The position numbers and the translations under genes were made by a program. From positions 40,344,682-40,408,681 of the forward strand of contig NC_133104.1 of NCBI RefSeq assembly GCF_022965805.1: a DNA stretch of 64,000 bases, read 5' to 3'. Under the pieces are notes generated by a model that saw only the letters and a list, made by a program, of their open reading frames with translations, ran no database searches and was not told where the DNA came from. The stretch comes from Primulina eburnea (taxonomy: Eukaryota > Streptophyta > Magnoliopsida > Lamiales > Gesneriaceae). Positions 11,962 through 25,008 of the stretch are shown piece after piece. How positions within the stretch are numbered: the first letter of the stretch is position 1; the number at the start of each line of letters is the position of its first letter.

Positions 11962-13206
11962 CAACTTTTAAGCTGGAATTGTATGGGTAATGGAACAAAT
12001 CTTGAGAATGCACAAGCCAAGCTCAAAAACACTTTTTGAAACGCAAGAGTTCTGGTGTTGGATATGACAATAACTTCGTGGAAAATAAATTTTAGCGGGA
12101 GATTTTAGTTACTCATTTCGTTGGTTTTCAAAACCAGCCCACAAGAAGAGAGAATCCAGGAGGATTAAGTAACTCTTGAGTCTTGAGCTAGCCTTCTTGT
12201 ATCAGATTTTAAAACCACGAAGCCATGCCGAAGGTTTGACAATGGGGCGTAAGAAACGACTTAAGATTGTGTAAAAGACAAATTACTTCGGCTACGAGTC
12301 TAGCTCAAGATATGATCAATCAAACACAAGGAAATCCTACTAAAATGGACAATTTTAAAAAAAAATCTAGCTACAACCACTTATAAATAAGCAGTATATC
12401 CCCTAACCCCAATCAATGTTCCAGCAGCCTACACTGTCTAATGTTTGAACTTTGGATTCAGATAGATCAGAAACGAGAAACACAATCTGCCAAGTGCTAA
12501 GAATGCATCTAGTTGAAAGCATCTATCAGCACTGCCTAAGCTACTGTTCTATTGAAATATGAGGATGATCTGCACCAATTTTGCAATAAAATTTGCAAAG
12601 ATTATGACTGGTGCAAGTGTCTACTTAGGGAGAAGAATCGCTTGGCGCTTCTCCAAATTCAAGTTGACGGCAAGTTGGCATTCTCCAATAGAATGTCTTT
12701 CATCAAGTGTCCTATAACTTCATCTTCATGACCTTGATCTGATTATCTTGGCATCCTTTTGACAGTCAAAACATATACAATACTATTTCAACTTTTAAGG
12801 CTCAGAGTTTCTTGATTCTATTTCAAAAGCGCGATAAATTGATATCAGTTATTCGTTGCAATACTTTTATATTATAAGCAAGATCCCCTGACATCAAATT
12901 AGCAAAAAGTGTGGTAGAATCTTCAAGGGCACGCCATGTTTTGTGTAGTTCAAGTTTCTACTGCCGAACAACAAAAAATCATCGTCTTTGAAAAAATCCA
13001 CATTAGTCAAGTTATAACTAAAAACATATATCACAGACAGGCGATCAAGAAGAAAAAATGAAGTCAAACTTCTGAATAAGCAAACAATTCATCCCAATCA
13101 TTAACAACATTACAAAAACTTTGAAGTTGTATGCCTTAAAAACATGATCATGTGATCACCCCAATAAACAAGGACTTTCAAATTCCCACTCAGCAAATCG
13201 TTTCAC
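11962..13206. other. Intergenic DNA downstream of the MAMYB-like gene
   Basis: No coding region, RNA gene or transposon was recognised. The segment next to 13206 probably holds the 3' UTR of the minus-strand gene. Confidence 0.5.
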
Positions 13207-14184
13207 CTAAGAACCTTGACCAGTAGAGGTCCTTGAATTCCGAAAATCTTTTTTCAACTCTGTCACCCTCTTCATACAGGCTGACTTAGTTTTATCTGGG
13301 AGAGAAGCAGCAATCTTCTCCCACCTCATGGGCACATCCTTTGGAAATGCTTTTAACGCATTAAGCAAAGCTAAATCCTCTCCAGCACTCCATCCACTCA
13401 CTTTCCTCTCATCTTCCACATTTGTATGGATTGTAGCAATTCCACCATCCCCGGCCTCATCGAGAACTCGTTTATCGACAGGCTTACGATCCTTTAGAAA
13501 CTTCTCGAATGAATCTTGATCACTAGACTTTTTCACTCCCGTTACTTTAGCTTTCAATATCACACTCTCCACCGTGTGCTTTCCTTTGAACCCCTTTGCT
13601 ATTGCCTCCCATCGCCCAGGTTGCCCCGCTGGATGCGTTCCCATCAACTTCCTCAACACGTCCTCATCCGTGCTACTCCACTCCCTCTCCTCAAATTTCT
13701 CTTCAATCAATGACCCGCAACTATCAGCCTCCTTCTTGTCCGAATCAAGGGACGACCCAAACCCATTAACACTCGTTGATTTATCGAGGAGCCCATCAAA
13801 TCTGACTGGATCTTCACATAGTTTTCTGTTGGGTTTCGATGATTTTCTGTTCAATTTTTCATCCGTATCAACAATCTCCTTGGGAATTTCCTCGATAATG
13901 GGACCGAGTCCGACACGAATATCACCAGCGGTAAGGGAAGAAGGGGCAAAGGGCCCGAGAAGAAGGGAACATGAGAGCCACAAAAGAAGGGATTTCTGGG
14001 GTTCTAAATCGATGTAACGAAATGCAATGTAGAAAACGGCAACTGAAAGAGAAAGGGAAACAAAAAGCGTAGGCTTGTGAATATATGGAGACGATTGATT
14101 GGATTCGGGATCCGAAGGTTGGGCCAATTGCTTCGATTGGATCATCAATCTTGGTCTACTTTCGTATTCATCCAAGAACTCCAT
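13207..14184 (-). CDS. MAMYB: Membrane-anchored MYB/SANT transcription factor (MAMYB-like)
   Basis: A single-exon gene of 325 codons. Two hydrophobic segments, roughly residues 39-58 (TLFVSLSLSVAVFYIAF) and 67-86 (SLLLWLSCSLLLG), anchor the N-terminal part in a membrane. Two SANT/MYB-like repeats follow. The first contains REWSSTDEDVLRKL and GRWEAIAKGFKGKHT. The second contains SGWSAGEDLALLNALKAF and MRWEKIAASLPDKTKSACM, resembling the DnaJ/ZRF-type SANT pair. This architecture matches Arabidopsis MAMYB (At5g45420), an ER-membrane MYB linked to root-hair growth. The start is the ATG at 14184; the slightly longer frame begins with TTG. Function here is inferred from family only. Confidence 0.85.
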   Translation of the reverse strand: MEFLDEYESRPRLMIQSKQLAQPSDPESNQSSPYIHKPTLFVSLSLSVAVFYIAFRYIDLEPQKSLLLWLSCSLLLGPFAPSSLTAGDIRVGLGPIIEEIPKEIVDTDEKLNRKSSKPNRKLCEDPVRFDGLLDKSTSVNGFGSSLDSDKKEADSCGSLIEEKFEEREWSSTDEDVLRKLMGTHPAGQPGRWEAIAKGFKGKHTVESVILKAKVTGVKKSSDQDSFEKFLKDRKPVDKRVLDEAGDGGIATIHTNVEDERKVSGWSAGEDLALLNALKAFPKDVPMRWEKIAASLPDKTKSACMKRVTELKKDFRNSRTSTGQGS

Positions 14185-15189
14185 GCCTGTGAACAAGATC
14201 TTGTTTCCCCGTTGTTACTATGAACTAAATATAAAAAGGTATTTTCAATTGACATTTTTACCATTTTACCTAAAACACACATAACTCAAGTTTTATAAAA
14301 AATAAAAATAAAAAATAATATTTTCAACGTTTAACACTGTATAGTGTATAAATCTTTTCAACTCTCCTAACACAAGGGAGGTCTATTGGATTTCAGGTAA
14401 TATCGAGAAAACCTCCAACCATATGAAATAATTTAAAAAATATTGTTTATATGATGATAATACCCGCTACCGTTACTTTTTGTGTGCAATGGGTAAGTCC
14501 TCGAGCTAACAAGTAATCTGTAAAACACATTAATCAGGTAAATCACAATAGACAAACTATGTGTGACAGACTCGTCCGAAAAAATGTTGGTAGAGAAAAT
14601 CGAACTTCTGACAATTGATTAAACGATCATTTACTATATTAACTCGAACAAAACCAGAATGTGCATTTGATGACTTATTTTGTGTGTGTTGAAGTGTGTT
14701 TGACCTTGTTCACGGTTTTTGTGATATCAATCTACTATAAAGAATTTGATGAGATGTTCATGTGTGGAATTTATGCTCCAAAATGTCATATTCCAATGTT
14801 TTATAACTATATGCATGTTGCATCTAATATTTAATAGTTTCATTTCATATGGTTATAACGTAATAATCATGTTATTTTTCTAGAATCGACGAATATATCT
14901 CTATATGAATCACATTCACTAGAAACCAGTCAACGACAAGCAACAAGATGTGATAGATAGAGTTTTCTTAAAAAAAGTTAAGAAAATAAATATATATAAT
15001 ATGATCAGCTCTCGGAGCATGTAACAAGGGCTGATGAAGTTGTACAATGAAGCGTGTGTGTGAGTCATCGGCCTCATTTCACATACAATCTTCAATTTTT
15101 ACACACAATTCCATCCACACAATTTCTAATTTTTTTTAACATAATTTAATTAGCATTCTTCAATATTTATCGAGGCATACATAAACTCA
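14185..15189. other. Intergenic DNA, MAMYB promoter side
   Basis: A/T-rich. The first few hundred bases should contain the promoter and leader of the minus-strand MAMYB-like gene. No further gene or element was recognised. Confidence 0.5.
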
Positions 15190-16120
15190 TCATCATCAGA
15201 CTATGAAATTTTCATCTATGATCCCATGTTCCACCAATTTCTCTTCGAGACAATACGACCATCAATAATACATGGAATAAGTTTTTGTTGTGCTTTAATT
15301 GGGAGAATCAAAGCACACATGTGACTACAAATGAAAAAAAAAAACGAGAACATGTTGTTGTGGCTGAGAGATTATAAGATTGCTTCCCTGATAGCCGTCT
15401 ATATCGGGAAATATTTTTTAAAGTGATTCCGAATGATGATATCTTTTTTTTTTTTCAAAATTGTGAAAGCTTTACAAACCATTGTAACGTGTTTTGTCCA
15501 ACATAGGAACGCAACCGCTAAGCTCGGATTGTCATCATTTCAGAAAGATTTCTGTTGTGGTCTGATAGCTTGTAGATGATGTTACATGCGATGTTGTTGA
15601 CGAATAGTTGAGGATATGTGCATCGACGATGTTGGATTGTTTGAAAACATGTTGGAGGAAGGCGTATAATATATTTTATGAGCAGTATTTGATGCAATCA
15701 ACACTTGAAAACGTTTCTCGGCTAACTGGCCGCAGAGGATTTCTCGGCATGCTTGGAAGCATTGATTGTATGCACTAGGCTTTGAAGAATTGTATGATGT
15801 CTTGGACAGGACAATATCAAAGTGGATACCAAAAAAAACATTCAATTATACTACAGCCGGTTGTTCTTAAACCTTGCAAAGGGTGAAGCCCCTCCGATGT
15901 GATTCGAGGTGAGCAAGAACAAGTACAACATGAGATACTATCTCACCAATTGTATTTATCCTTCTTGGGATACCTTTGTGAAAACCACCCCTCAACCCCT
16001 CTCACAAAAAAAAAAAACATATAATTTTTGCACAATATTAAGATAGATTAAGAAAAGATGTTGAACGAACATTTGATGTACTTCAAACATGCTGTCATAT
16101 AATGATAAGTTCATCTATCA
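15190..16120 (+). pseudogene. PIF/Harbinger (HARBI1/ALP1-like) transposase fossil
   Basis: Translation in shifting plus-strand frames gives the order of conserved blocks of a plant Harbinger DDE transposase. An N-terminal block contains FFKIVKALQTIV near 15450. Next comes a helix-turn-helix-like block with CASTMLDCLKTCW near 15610. The signature GFLGMLGSIDCMH lies near 15735-15775, followed by KNCMMSWTGQY, then NKYNMRYYLTN and YPSWDTFVKTT near 15925-15985, and RKDVERTFDVLQ near 16050. Stop codons and frame changes interrupt it, including TAG in place of the usual Trp after CMH. No intact terminal repeats were found, so the element is old and inactive. Confidence 0.8.
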
Positions 16121-17973
16121 TGTGATATCTAATTGATTTAGATTATATTATGAAGACATATAATATGTGCATACCGACCCAAATATTGTCCTTTCAAGAT
16201 ATTTTATCGTATAATTCAACATCTTTCCAAAGTAACGTATTGTCATTTGGAACCAAGAATTAACCTCATTCTTCAAAAGACCCGATCCAACATATTTGGA
16301 GTTTACATGGAATACGTAGTGAAATTCATCCATTTTTTAATCATGTGTAATTTTTAATTACCTTTAGAATTTAATTATTTGTAGTGTTATTTTAAAATTA
16401 TGTGAAATTTTTAAATTTATTTTAATTATTCTGTTTTTAAACAAACAACTTATATCTATTTTCACCGTTAAATACACATTTAGTAGTGCTTTTAAAACTG
16501 AATATACTAATTTGAATTTGATATTTAGATGTTATTCTATTATGGAACCTTGTGTTTTTCTTGTGATTTGGTAGGCATTCATTTTTTAATATTCAACTAT
16601 TGCGTCTCCATTTAATTATCCACACAATGAATGTCAACTGTCATCGTTAAAGCTTGGAAAAACCATTGCAAGTGTATCTGAAAGCAAAGGTTGCGAGGAA
16701 AAAACACACACACCGCAGCGGTGAAGGAGACACGTAAAAAAAAAAAAGCAACAAAATCATCAAGATTTTTTTTTTAAAAAAAAAAAGAAAGAAAAAGAGA
16801 GATAATCGGACCAATTGACAGGTCTCGTTATCTTTTATGAGACGATCTCACGAATCTTTATCTGTGAGACATGTTAACCTACCAATATTCAGGAACGGAT
16901 TCATTGTAGGACCAGGGAGGGCCACGGCCTCCCCGATTTTTTTTAAAATTATTACTATATAAGATATATTTTATTATTTAATATATATATTATTTGACCC
17001 ATAAAAAAAATAAAGTGTCTATAATTGGTATAATAGTTAAAGACTTTCAAGATTTCTTTTAGATATTCTGTTTATTTTTTTTAATTATTGTATTCTTATT
17101 ATTGAAATTTATATGCAAATATATAATAATTATTTTTTTATTTTTGTATGTGTGGTGGCCAGCCGGCCCTCAAGACACAATAAAAAAATAATATTCTTAT
17201 CATAAAAAGTAATATTTTTTCATGCAGGATCAAAATAAGAGATCTGTCTCACAAAATACGACTTGTGAGACCGTCTCACATAAGTTTTTGTCGTATGTTT
17301 TACTAGTACATATAAGTAGATGAATATTTATGAAAAGAGGTGATTTTATAGGAAAAAAAATAATTATGATGCAATATATATTAATAATAGAAGTAATATA
17401 CGCACATTATTTTATATCAACTAGTAATTTTATGTAAAAACTTGGTGAATTTCATGGAAATGAGCAAGGCAAAGATTAAATCTTTCCATATCCAATTTTT
17501 CAAACACCTGTTTAAATAACCAATCTATAACATTTTTTATTTTGAAAAAAATATTTTAATTAGAAAATTTTCAGATGCCCGAAAGTCAGATTTGTTTGTA
17601 TGAAAATGGAAAAATAAAAAAAATTGTGACATAAGGATCTATAAAAAAAATAAATAAAAAATAGCGTCTGATAATTTATAAATCATAAAAACAATTATAT
17701 TACGATTTTATATGTCAATTTTGTAAAACAGTTATTCCAACTGACTCGACAAATTATATGAAACCAAATTTCCATGTTTAGATTTGAGACCTAATTTAAC
17801 AAATTCCAGCCAAACAAAAGAAAAAAGAACAAGCCAGCAACGAAAACTAGACATCATCCTGGAAAAGCCACCTGTTGGCTGTTGACGAAAGAGATCTCTT
17901 CACCCAAGCAATCCAAATCCCAAACAACCAAAGTTTCCGCACCGAGGGCGATTCAGCATACGCCGTCGTAAGC
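16121..17973. other. Intergenic DNA with repeats, upstream of PRPP synthetase
   Basis: A/T-rich sequence holding copy B of the palindromic-end MITE and poly-A tracts near 16735-16800. The last few hundred bases upstream of 17974 must include the promoter and leader of the PRPP synthetase gene. No other gene was seen. Confidence 0.5.
16819..17292. repeat. Palindromic-end MITE, copy B, with an internal insertion
   Basis: The ends TATGAGACGATCTCACG (from 16835) and GTGAGACCGTCTCACATAAG (to 17285) match copies A and C. The core is split after CCAATATTCA at about 16890 by about 290 bp of unrelated DNA. That insert begins GGAACGGATTCATTG, includes GGAGGGCCACGGCCTCC, and ends near GCCGGCCCTCAAGA. 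The family's AAAAAGTAATATT core motif resumes afterwards. The insert looks like another non-coding element, but no clear target duplication was found. Confidence 0.6.
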
Positions 17974-20900
17974 ATGGCGTCGTTGGTATTTCGAGCACCT
18001 TCTCCATGTTCAGCTTCCTGTTCGTTCTCTCGTGGCTCCCTTACCCACCCAAGCTGCATTTCCCAACGAATGCTTGCCCCTAACGCCGTCGTACGTCCGA
18101 AGCCTCTTATGTTTGTTCTTCTCACGATGATTGATCCTTTCTTTATATTTATTCACGAAATATGTAGTCTGTTTTCATGTTAATGAACAGTCAATGGTCC
18201 TGATTTTGTCGCCGAAAGTAAAATTTTCAAGTTTCTGGTTTTTTGGAGAAGAATTCTTGTTTTGACTGAACAAGAAATGAAATTTCGATTTCCTTTTCCC
18301 GAATGGACTGAAAGCAGAGCATGGGATTTTTATGCTTGTGCTTTGTTTTTTTGGTATAATTAGAGATGCGAACAGATGGAGCCAGTGAATGGAAAGCCAT
18401 GTTTTCCGGTTCTCAACGATAATATGCTTCCAAAGTTCTTGCAATCGAAGCGCCTGGAGAAAGCAATGAACAGAAACAGCGGTAATACCAGGCTCAAAAT
18501 ATTCTCTGGCACCGCCAATTCTGCACTTTCTCAGGTGAGTTGCAGTGTCTATGGAGATCATGTTGGATTTTTTTGCTTCCTTACATCAGTAGTCTTCTAG
18601 ATTCCATTTGATAGTGTTGAACTACACAGTGTTCCTCTTATCAACATGTGGGCTTGGCCATATGGTTCCAATTTAAGTTGGTCACAAGATTTTACTTGAT
18701 TGAATTGAATTAGCAGGCTCAGTTTATTGGCATCGATATTCATCCAATGTTGATATACGTATTTGGGATTATCTTTTTGAGAAACAATAAGATTATATAT
18801 GAGATAATTTGTATTTATCCCGACTCCATGGTAACAGAGAAGAACAAAGCAGAATCGATAAAGGTTGGGAAGAATAGGGGAAAATTTCTGCTGGCAGCAA
18901 GCCAAACCAAACAACTATTCTCTTTCTATTAACTACATTTATCGTGTTTATTGCCTTTCAGTTACGAACTCAAGCTATACAGTTGCTCTTCTTGCTCTTT
19001 AGCTATAGGTGGCTATGGATCCCTTTCATTTCTTGATCTCTGCAGCTGTATCCATTTGACCACCCTCCATACATCTTTTTTCATTATTATTGCCAAGGTT
19101 ACTCCAATATTCAACCATTTTAGGCATTTACCCCTGCCAAAAGTCCTCTGTTTGGAGACTACAACACAAGTGCCTTCACAATCAAACAAGGACCATCATC
19201 CTCTTTTTGCTATTTGATCAGGCAGCATATGTTGCAGACTGTTCAAGCCATTCAAGTGTATATCTTGCTTGTGTTGGGCAGTTTATACTTTATAGCCTTT
19301 ATAATAAGCTGGTCCATGCCTTGATCTCTGTAGTTGTTTTGGGCAATCAGATTAATACTTTCTCTGCTCCTGTAATGTCTTGCATTCTCACAGTTTTACT
19401 CATATATTTATTGATATAGAGGATTTGTGTCTCTTAGGAAATTGCTTGGTATATGGGCCTCGATCTTGGAAAAGTCCATGTCAAGCGGTTTGCTGATGGA
19501 GAAATTTATGTTCAACTGCAAGAGAGTGTACGAGGATGTGATGTGTACTTGGTCCAACCCACCTGTCCTCCAGCCAACGAAAATCTTATGGAGCTTTTGG
19601 TAATGATAGATGCTTGCCGAAGGGCTTCAGCCAAAAATATTACCGCAGTGATTCCGTACTTTGGATATGCTAGAGCTGATAGAAAGGCAAGTTCAACATA
19701 TGTTTTACTAGCTAGATGAGTTCTTAATGATGCACACATGCTTGATGAATTTGACAACCGATTATTTAACAAGTATCTAGCTCTTGAGTGATGATATGAA
19801 TTCACCATTTTCAGCTGCACTCTATTTCACCCTGTGAAATTGTTTTGTTTTTCTATCACTAGACCCAAGGACGTGAATCTATTGCTGCCAAGCTAGTGGC
19901 CAACCTAATCACAGAGGCAGGTGCAGATCGCGTACTTGCTTGTGATCTCCACTCTGGTCAGTCCATGGGTTACTTTGATATTCCAGTGGACCATGTTTAT
20001 TGTCAGGTAATCGCATAAAGTTTCTGTTCTCTAGTTTTTTTTCCTATTAATTAGTCACTGTTTTAACTCTTTTTTCACTGCAAAAGCCTGTCATCCTCGA
20101 TTATCTTGCGAGCAAGAAAATATGTTCCAATGACTTGGTAGTGGTCTCTCCAGATGTCGGAGGAGTTGCAAGAGCTCGAGCTTTCGCCAAGAAACTATCT
20201 GATGCACCTCTAGCCATTGTGGATAAAAGGCGTCAGGGTCATAACATTGCCGAGGTAGTTTTGTGCTAACCTATTGTTCTACAATTTATTGAGTTGATAA
20301 TTTATGTGCTACAAACAGGTAATAAATTTATTTTCTATCATTTGACCTCTTATTTATGAGCCAGGTGAATTTTGAAGGCTAAAAGATGTTATGCCAAACT
20401 ATGTAAGATTAAATGTATGAAATGTGTCGACCAGAGTTGATGTCACGATTTTTAGCGTTGCATTAATTTTTACAAGTATTACTTGAGGTACGATTTGCTT
20501 GAATGCTGCCTTAGATTACGATTTACTTGAATGCTGCGTTAGATCAGTTTATGTGTTATCGAACTAGCTAAACCCTGGTATTAATATTATAGCATTCAAG
20601 AAAACTCATAATTACTCTTTGGTGGTCTTTATGCATGCAAATGGTAATCATATGGCGTCTTATACTTATAGACAGTGTTTATATTTTTAAGACGATCTGC
20701 AGGCCCTATAGTTTCCACCAGTTAACATACAAGGATCCGTTTTGGTCCTAGTGGCCTTTAGAAATGATTATTTATCAAATCTATCTGCTCCGAACTGACT
20801 AACCGAAATACTAACTTACCTTTCTTGTTTAAAGTTTTAGTATCATGTTAAACAACGTCCATAGCTATTTGCAGGTAATGAATTTGATAGGTGATGTTAA

Positions 20901-22691
20901 AGGAAAAGTTGCAGTTATGGTGGATGATATGATTGACACAGCAGGTAAGTAAAAGCTTATATAATTACATTATGGTATTCTTTCTTTGAAAATGGTGTGA
21001 GATTGAACTCCAATATCGCATTCTCATATTTTCTAATCTTGAAAATTGCATTCAAGAAAATAATTTATGAATTAAAGCATCATGCGTCATTACAAGTTTA
21101 CAACAATCTTACTTAGAGCTTGCAAAGCTTTGTCTGCCAGTTAATAATTTGAAATCGACGAGGATCAATGAGAAGCTGAATGCCGATTTTTTTCTTTCAT
21201 TTAAACCTTCAAATGCTGACATATCTGTTGGCTCTTAGGAACTATTGCCAAAGGTGCAGCTTTGCTCCATGAGGAAGGTGCTAGGGAAGTATATGCATGC
21301 AGCTCTCATGCTGTTTTCAGGTGACTAATAGAGTCAATCCTTTGCCAATTAACCAGAACAAACTTCTATGTGCTAGCTGCTTTTTTTGTAACAGTTCATA
21401 TACTATTGAACAAATTCTCTCAGCATTTTTTGTTATGTATATATTTGTCTGATGTGCAGTCATATACTAGTGGTATTCAAGTATAAAATTTTCAAGTCAA
21501 TTTGCTTGAATATTTATGCAAGTTAAGTTCAATTAACCATCACTTGGTATTACTCTATTTGTTGTACATATTTTTCAAAATCGTATACATGTACCATGTG
21601 ACTGAAAGAATTGGATATCTTGCAATTTAATTTTCAAATGCATAGCTTTTACAATTGACTATCAAATGGTTACGCATTGCAAATCGACAAACTCTATTAG
21701 TGACTTCAGTTTTACATGCTTACGGTGGGAAATATTATTGTGTTGTCTTAACATGATGACTGGTGAAACTCACTCTTGATTTATCATATTTTCGGTTTTT
21801 TATGAAAATTAAGATATTCTCTTGTTTTCCAATTACTAAGTAACATAAGAACATGCTTTAGTTTACCAGTCTGGTTATGATAGGAAAGCCGTAATGTTGT
21901 CAGCTAAGCACCACATCTTCTGAAATAATGCAATCATAGAGTTTGAAGGATTTTGTGTTTGGTCATTAAAGTATAGGATGCCGAATTTTACACTCCAAAA
22001 AGTTATTGGGCGCCATTAGTTATGCTACTTTTTCTTGCATACGATACGAAAGAAAGAATTTATCAGGAGTGTCAGGATCGATTACAATAACTATTAGGGG
22101 ATAGATATTTGTAATTGTGAAAGGTAGTAGTTAATTTGAAGAGTATCACATGTTGAAGCAATGGTACAATATAATGGAATTCATTTATCCAACTTAATTC
22201 TGTTTATTGGCATCAATGCCACTCCTGCCTTGTTTGCGGAGTAGGCATAAATTTAACCACTTTATCGATACCTGTAATAAAATACAATGGGGCATGCATC
22301 TTACAGAAAGCAGGGACTATATGATAAACAAAGATTAGGGAGCCTGAACTATTTTTCTATGTGATGGCAGTCACAAAATCCTTTGTATCTTTAATATATC
22401 CTGACTTTTTTTTTGCTGAAAGAAAGAGCTGTATTCAATGGTCACACCATGTGCATGCTTCTTGTGCATGCGAAGCTTCTGCTTTATTGATGTATAGATG
22501 TTTTTTACAGCCCACCTGCGGTCGAGAGGCTGTCTAGTGGCCTATTCCAAGAGGTCATTATTACAAATACTGTTCCAGTAATGGAGAAGAATTATTTCCC
22601 ACAGCTGACGGTCCTGTCGGTCGCTAATATTTTGGGTGAAACAATATGGCGAGTTCATGATGACTGTTCTGTGAGCAGCATTTTCCAATGA
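17974..22691 (+). CDS. PRS: Ribose-phosphate pyrophosphokinase (PRPP synthetase), plastid-type
   Basis: Eight exons: 17974-18090, 18364-18534, 19438-19686, 19863-20006, 20087-20254, 20875-20944, 21239-21320 and 22511-22691, giving 393 aa. The enzyme makes PRPP from ribose 5-phosphate and ATP for nucleotide, His and Trp synthesis. The Ser/Arg-rich start [16 protein letters not shown] fits a plastid transit peptide. Family motifs follow: [41 protein letters not shown], the catalytic [14 protein letters not shown] (about residues 207-220), KRRQGHN, and the PRPP-binding [14 protein letters not shown] (about 296-309). This is the phosphate-dependent class I pattern. Intron 3 starts with GC (AAG|GCAAGT) and is needed to keep RADRK-TQGRES in frame. 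The end of exon 1 is the least certain junction. Subfamily number (PRS1, 2 or 5) is not resolved. Confidence 0.93.
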
Positions 22692-23964
22692 AGGAAATAT
22701 CAGTTTACAAGAGCACTGGGAGAACATACTGCTTTACTTCGCTGATGGAAAACTAATAAGATAATCCAATCATTAGATCTCACACCCTTTACATTTCACT
22801 CGCATGGTTATCTAATTTTATCATTTTACATATCATAAGCACCACTCACCTCCCAAAGTTGCAGATATTTTAGCCTGATTAGCCTAATATCGAGCATCAA
22901 TTGAGATGCAGTGCGAGCTGAATCATTCTTTTCAAGCTGTCTAGTCGAAGACGAAGTGTTTCCAACAGTTGTCTTCAAGGAATAGGGAAATCCCTGAGTT
23001 GATATTTGTGAAAACTGGAAAGGGAAAGCAAAATTAAGTATTGTTTGCTCATTTGACAGTTTTATTTAACTTATTGTTTTCCATTTAATTGCAAAGCCAT
23101 GGATTCAAGAACAAGGCTCAGATGAAATTGTTACACAGCAAGGTATTTTGATACTTTGTACCCAAGTGGCCAAGTATTGTTCTGTCTCACTGTTTAGATA
23201 GATACACTGTTCTAGTGTAGTCAGGGACTGCAAAATCTTGTAGTCACATTTTCTTATTATGGTTTGAATTCATTTACTTTTCAAATATCAATTGCTCTCA
23301 GTTTCTTCATTCTGTAGCACCTTTCCCCCCTTTTCTTTTCAAGTTTATTTTATGATAACTATTTGGAAATACCTGTTTCATATCTCAAATTTTCACTGCA
23401 TCACAAAATCTATTTTTAAGATGCATTTTTGTGTGAATGTGGTGGTCCATCGATTATGATAAATTCCAAATCATGGCACAACGCACATAAATAATTGAAT
23501 TCACTAATGTTTCAATAGAGAGAATCTTACATAAAAATGTAGAGATAATAATCATAATTGATTTGATGATAATTTATGCAAACAAGGAAAACCCTCCCAT
23601 ATATCAAGACAATCAAATTTTGACCAGAAACCCTTCGATCAAGGAAAATCGCTTTTTTGACTTCAAAACACAAACTAAAGAATCCGATGCATGTGACGAC
23701 AAGAATTTTTTTTCCTTGCAAATAATTCCTTCTTCGCCTTTGCATGCTTTACATCCTGTTATCCACCATCCTCTGAAAAAGTTAAACTAAAATCACGGAA
23801 CTTCTTGGGCCAAAAAAATTATATAAAAAACTTTGATTTAAATATAATAATCGATTGCTTTAGTAGCTTTCAAGCGGAACATTACAAATTAATGAACATA
23901 TTCGAATAGTTGTTTTATTTCCATCTCCAACTTTGAATTAAACAGCTCTTTCTCTAAAATTTCT
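22692..23964. other. Intergenic DNA between PRPP synthetase and tetraspanin
   Basis: Contains the 3' UTR of the upstream gene and the promoter/leader of the downstream tetraspanin, both on the plus strand. No further gene, repeat or RNA was recognised. Confidence 0.5.
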
Positions 23965-25008
23965 ATGGCATTAAGTAATAATGTGATTGGAGCCATAAAC
24001 TTCATTGCAATGCTTCTTTCAATACCTATCATCGGAGCAGGAATTTGGCTGGCAACTGAACCAGACAACTCTTGTGTAAAGATTCTACAATGGCCGGTCA
24101 TCGTCCTCGGAATTCTCGTCCTAGTCGTTGCGCTCGCTGGTTTTGTAGGAGGGTTTTGGAGAGTTCCATGGCTGCTAATAGTCTACTTGGTAGCCATGAT
24201 TATCCTCATAATATTACTTGCATGTTTAGTTGTTTTCATTTACATGGTAACATTGAAAGGGTCGGGCCATCTTGTCCCGAGTCGAGCTTACTTAGAATAC
24301 AGCCTCGACGACTATTCGGGTTGGCTCCAACGAAGGGTTAGAAGTTCTTTCAAATGGGAAAGGATCAGAAGTTGTCTCAGCTCATCCAGCATGTGTGCTG
24401 AGTTGAACCAGAGTTACAGAATGGCTCAAGATTTCTTCGATGCACATATAACTCCTTTGCAGGTAATATCAAAATCTTTTCAAAGCGATATTCTAAAATA
24501 ACATCTTTTTTTCAATGGATTTGTGTTTGAATCTAAGCATGTTGGTAACATACATGCTCTTCGAAAACTCCCATAGCCCCCTTTTCCCGTTGAATATTTC
24601 TTGAAATTTCGGATCATATATCTGTTTTATGGTCTCTACACTGTCGAAAGAAGTGTAACCCAACTCTTGTTTGATGGTTTCTGTACGTAGTCTGGATGCT
24701 GCAAACCACCTACGGAATGCGGATACACATTCGTGAATCCCACATATTGGATCAGTCCCATAAATAATGCAGCAGATATGGACTGCTTGCAGTGGAGCAA
24801 TGATCAAACCCAACTTTGTTATTCCTGCAGTTCATGCAAAGCTGGATTGTTGGCCAATCTCAAGAAAGAATGGAGAAGAGCAGATATCATACTGCTCATA
24901 ACTTTTGTGGGATTGGTTTGGGTTTATCTGATTGGATGTTTTGCGTTTAGGAATGCCAAAACTGAAGACCTTTTTAGGAAATACAAGCAAGGGAATTCAT
25001 ATAATTAA
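23965..25008 (+). CDS. TRN2: Tetraspanin TORNADO2 (TET1)-like
   Basis: Two exons, 23965-24462 and 24691-25008, encode 271 aa. Tetraspanins organise plasma-membrane microdomains. TRN2/TET1 of Arabidopsis acts in leaf symmetry, vein patterning and meristem maintenance. Four hydrophobic segments are visible: about residues 8-30, 44-66, 71-95 and 234-256. The large extracellular loop holds the plant signature SGCCKPPTECGYTFVNP plus DCLQWSNDQ and LCYSCSSCKAGLLANLKKEW. The segments LEYSLDDYSGWLQRRV and WERIRSCL, and the tail RNAKTEDLFRKYKQG, put it in the TET1/TET2 clade, closest to TRN2. The intron falls just before SGCCK, as is usual in this family. No anomaly seen. Confidence 0.93.

Noticed and set aside
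15582..15845. 87-codon minus-strand frame
   Set aside because: The plus strand of the same interval carries the Harbinger transposase signature, so this frame is an antisense by-product.
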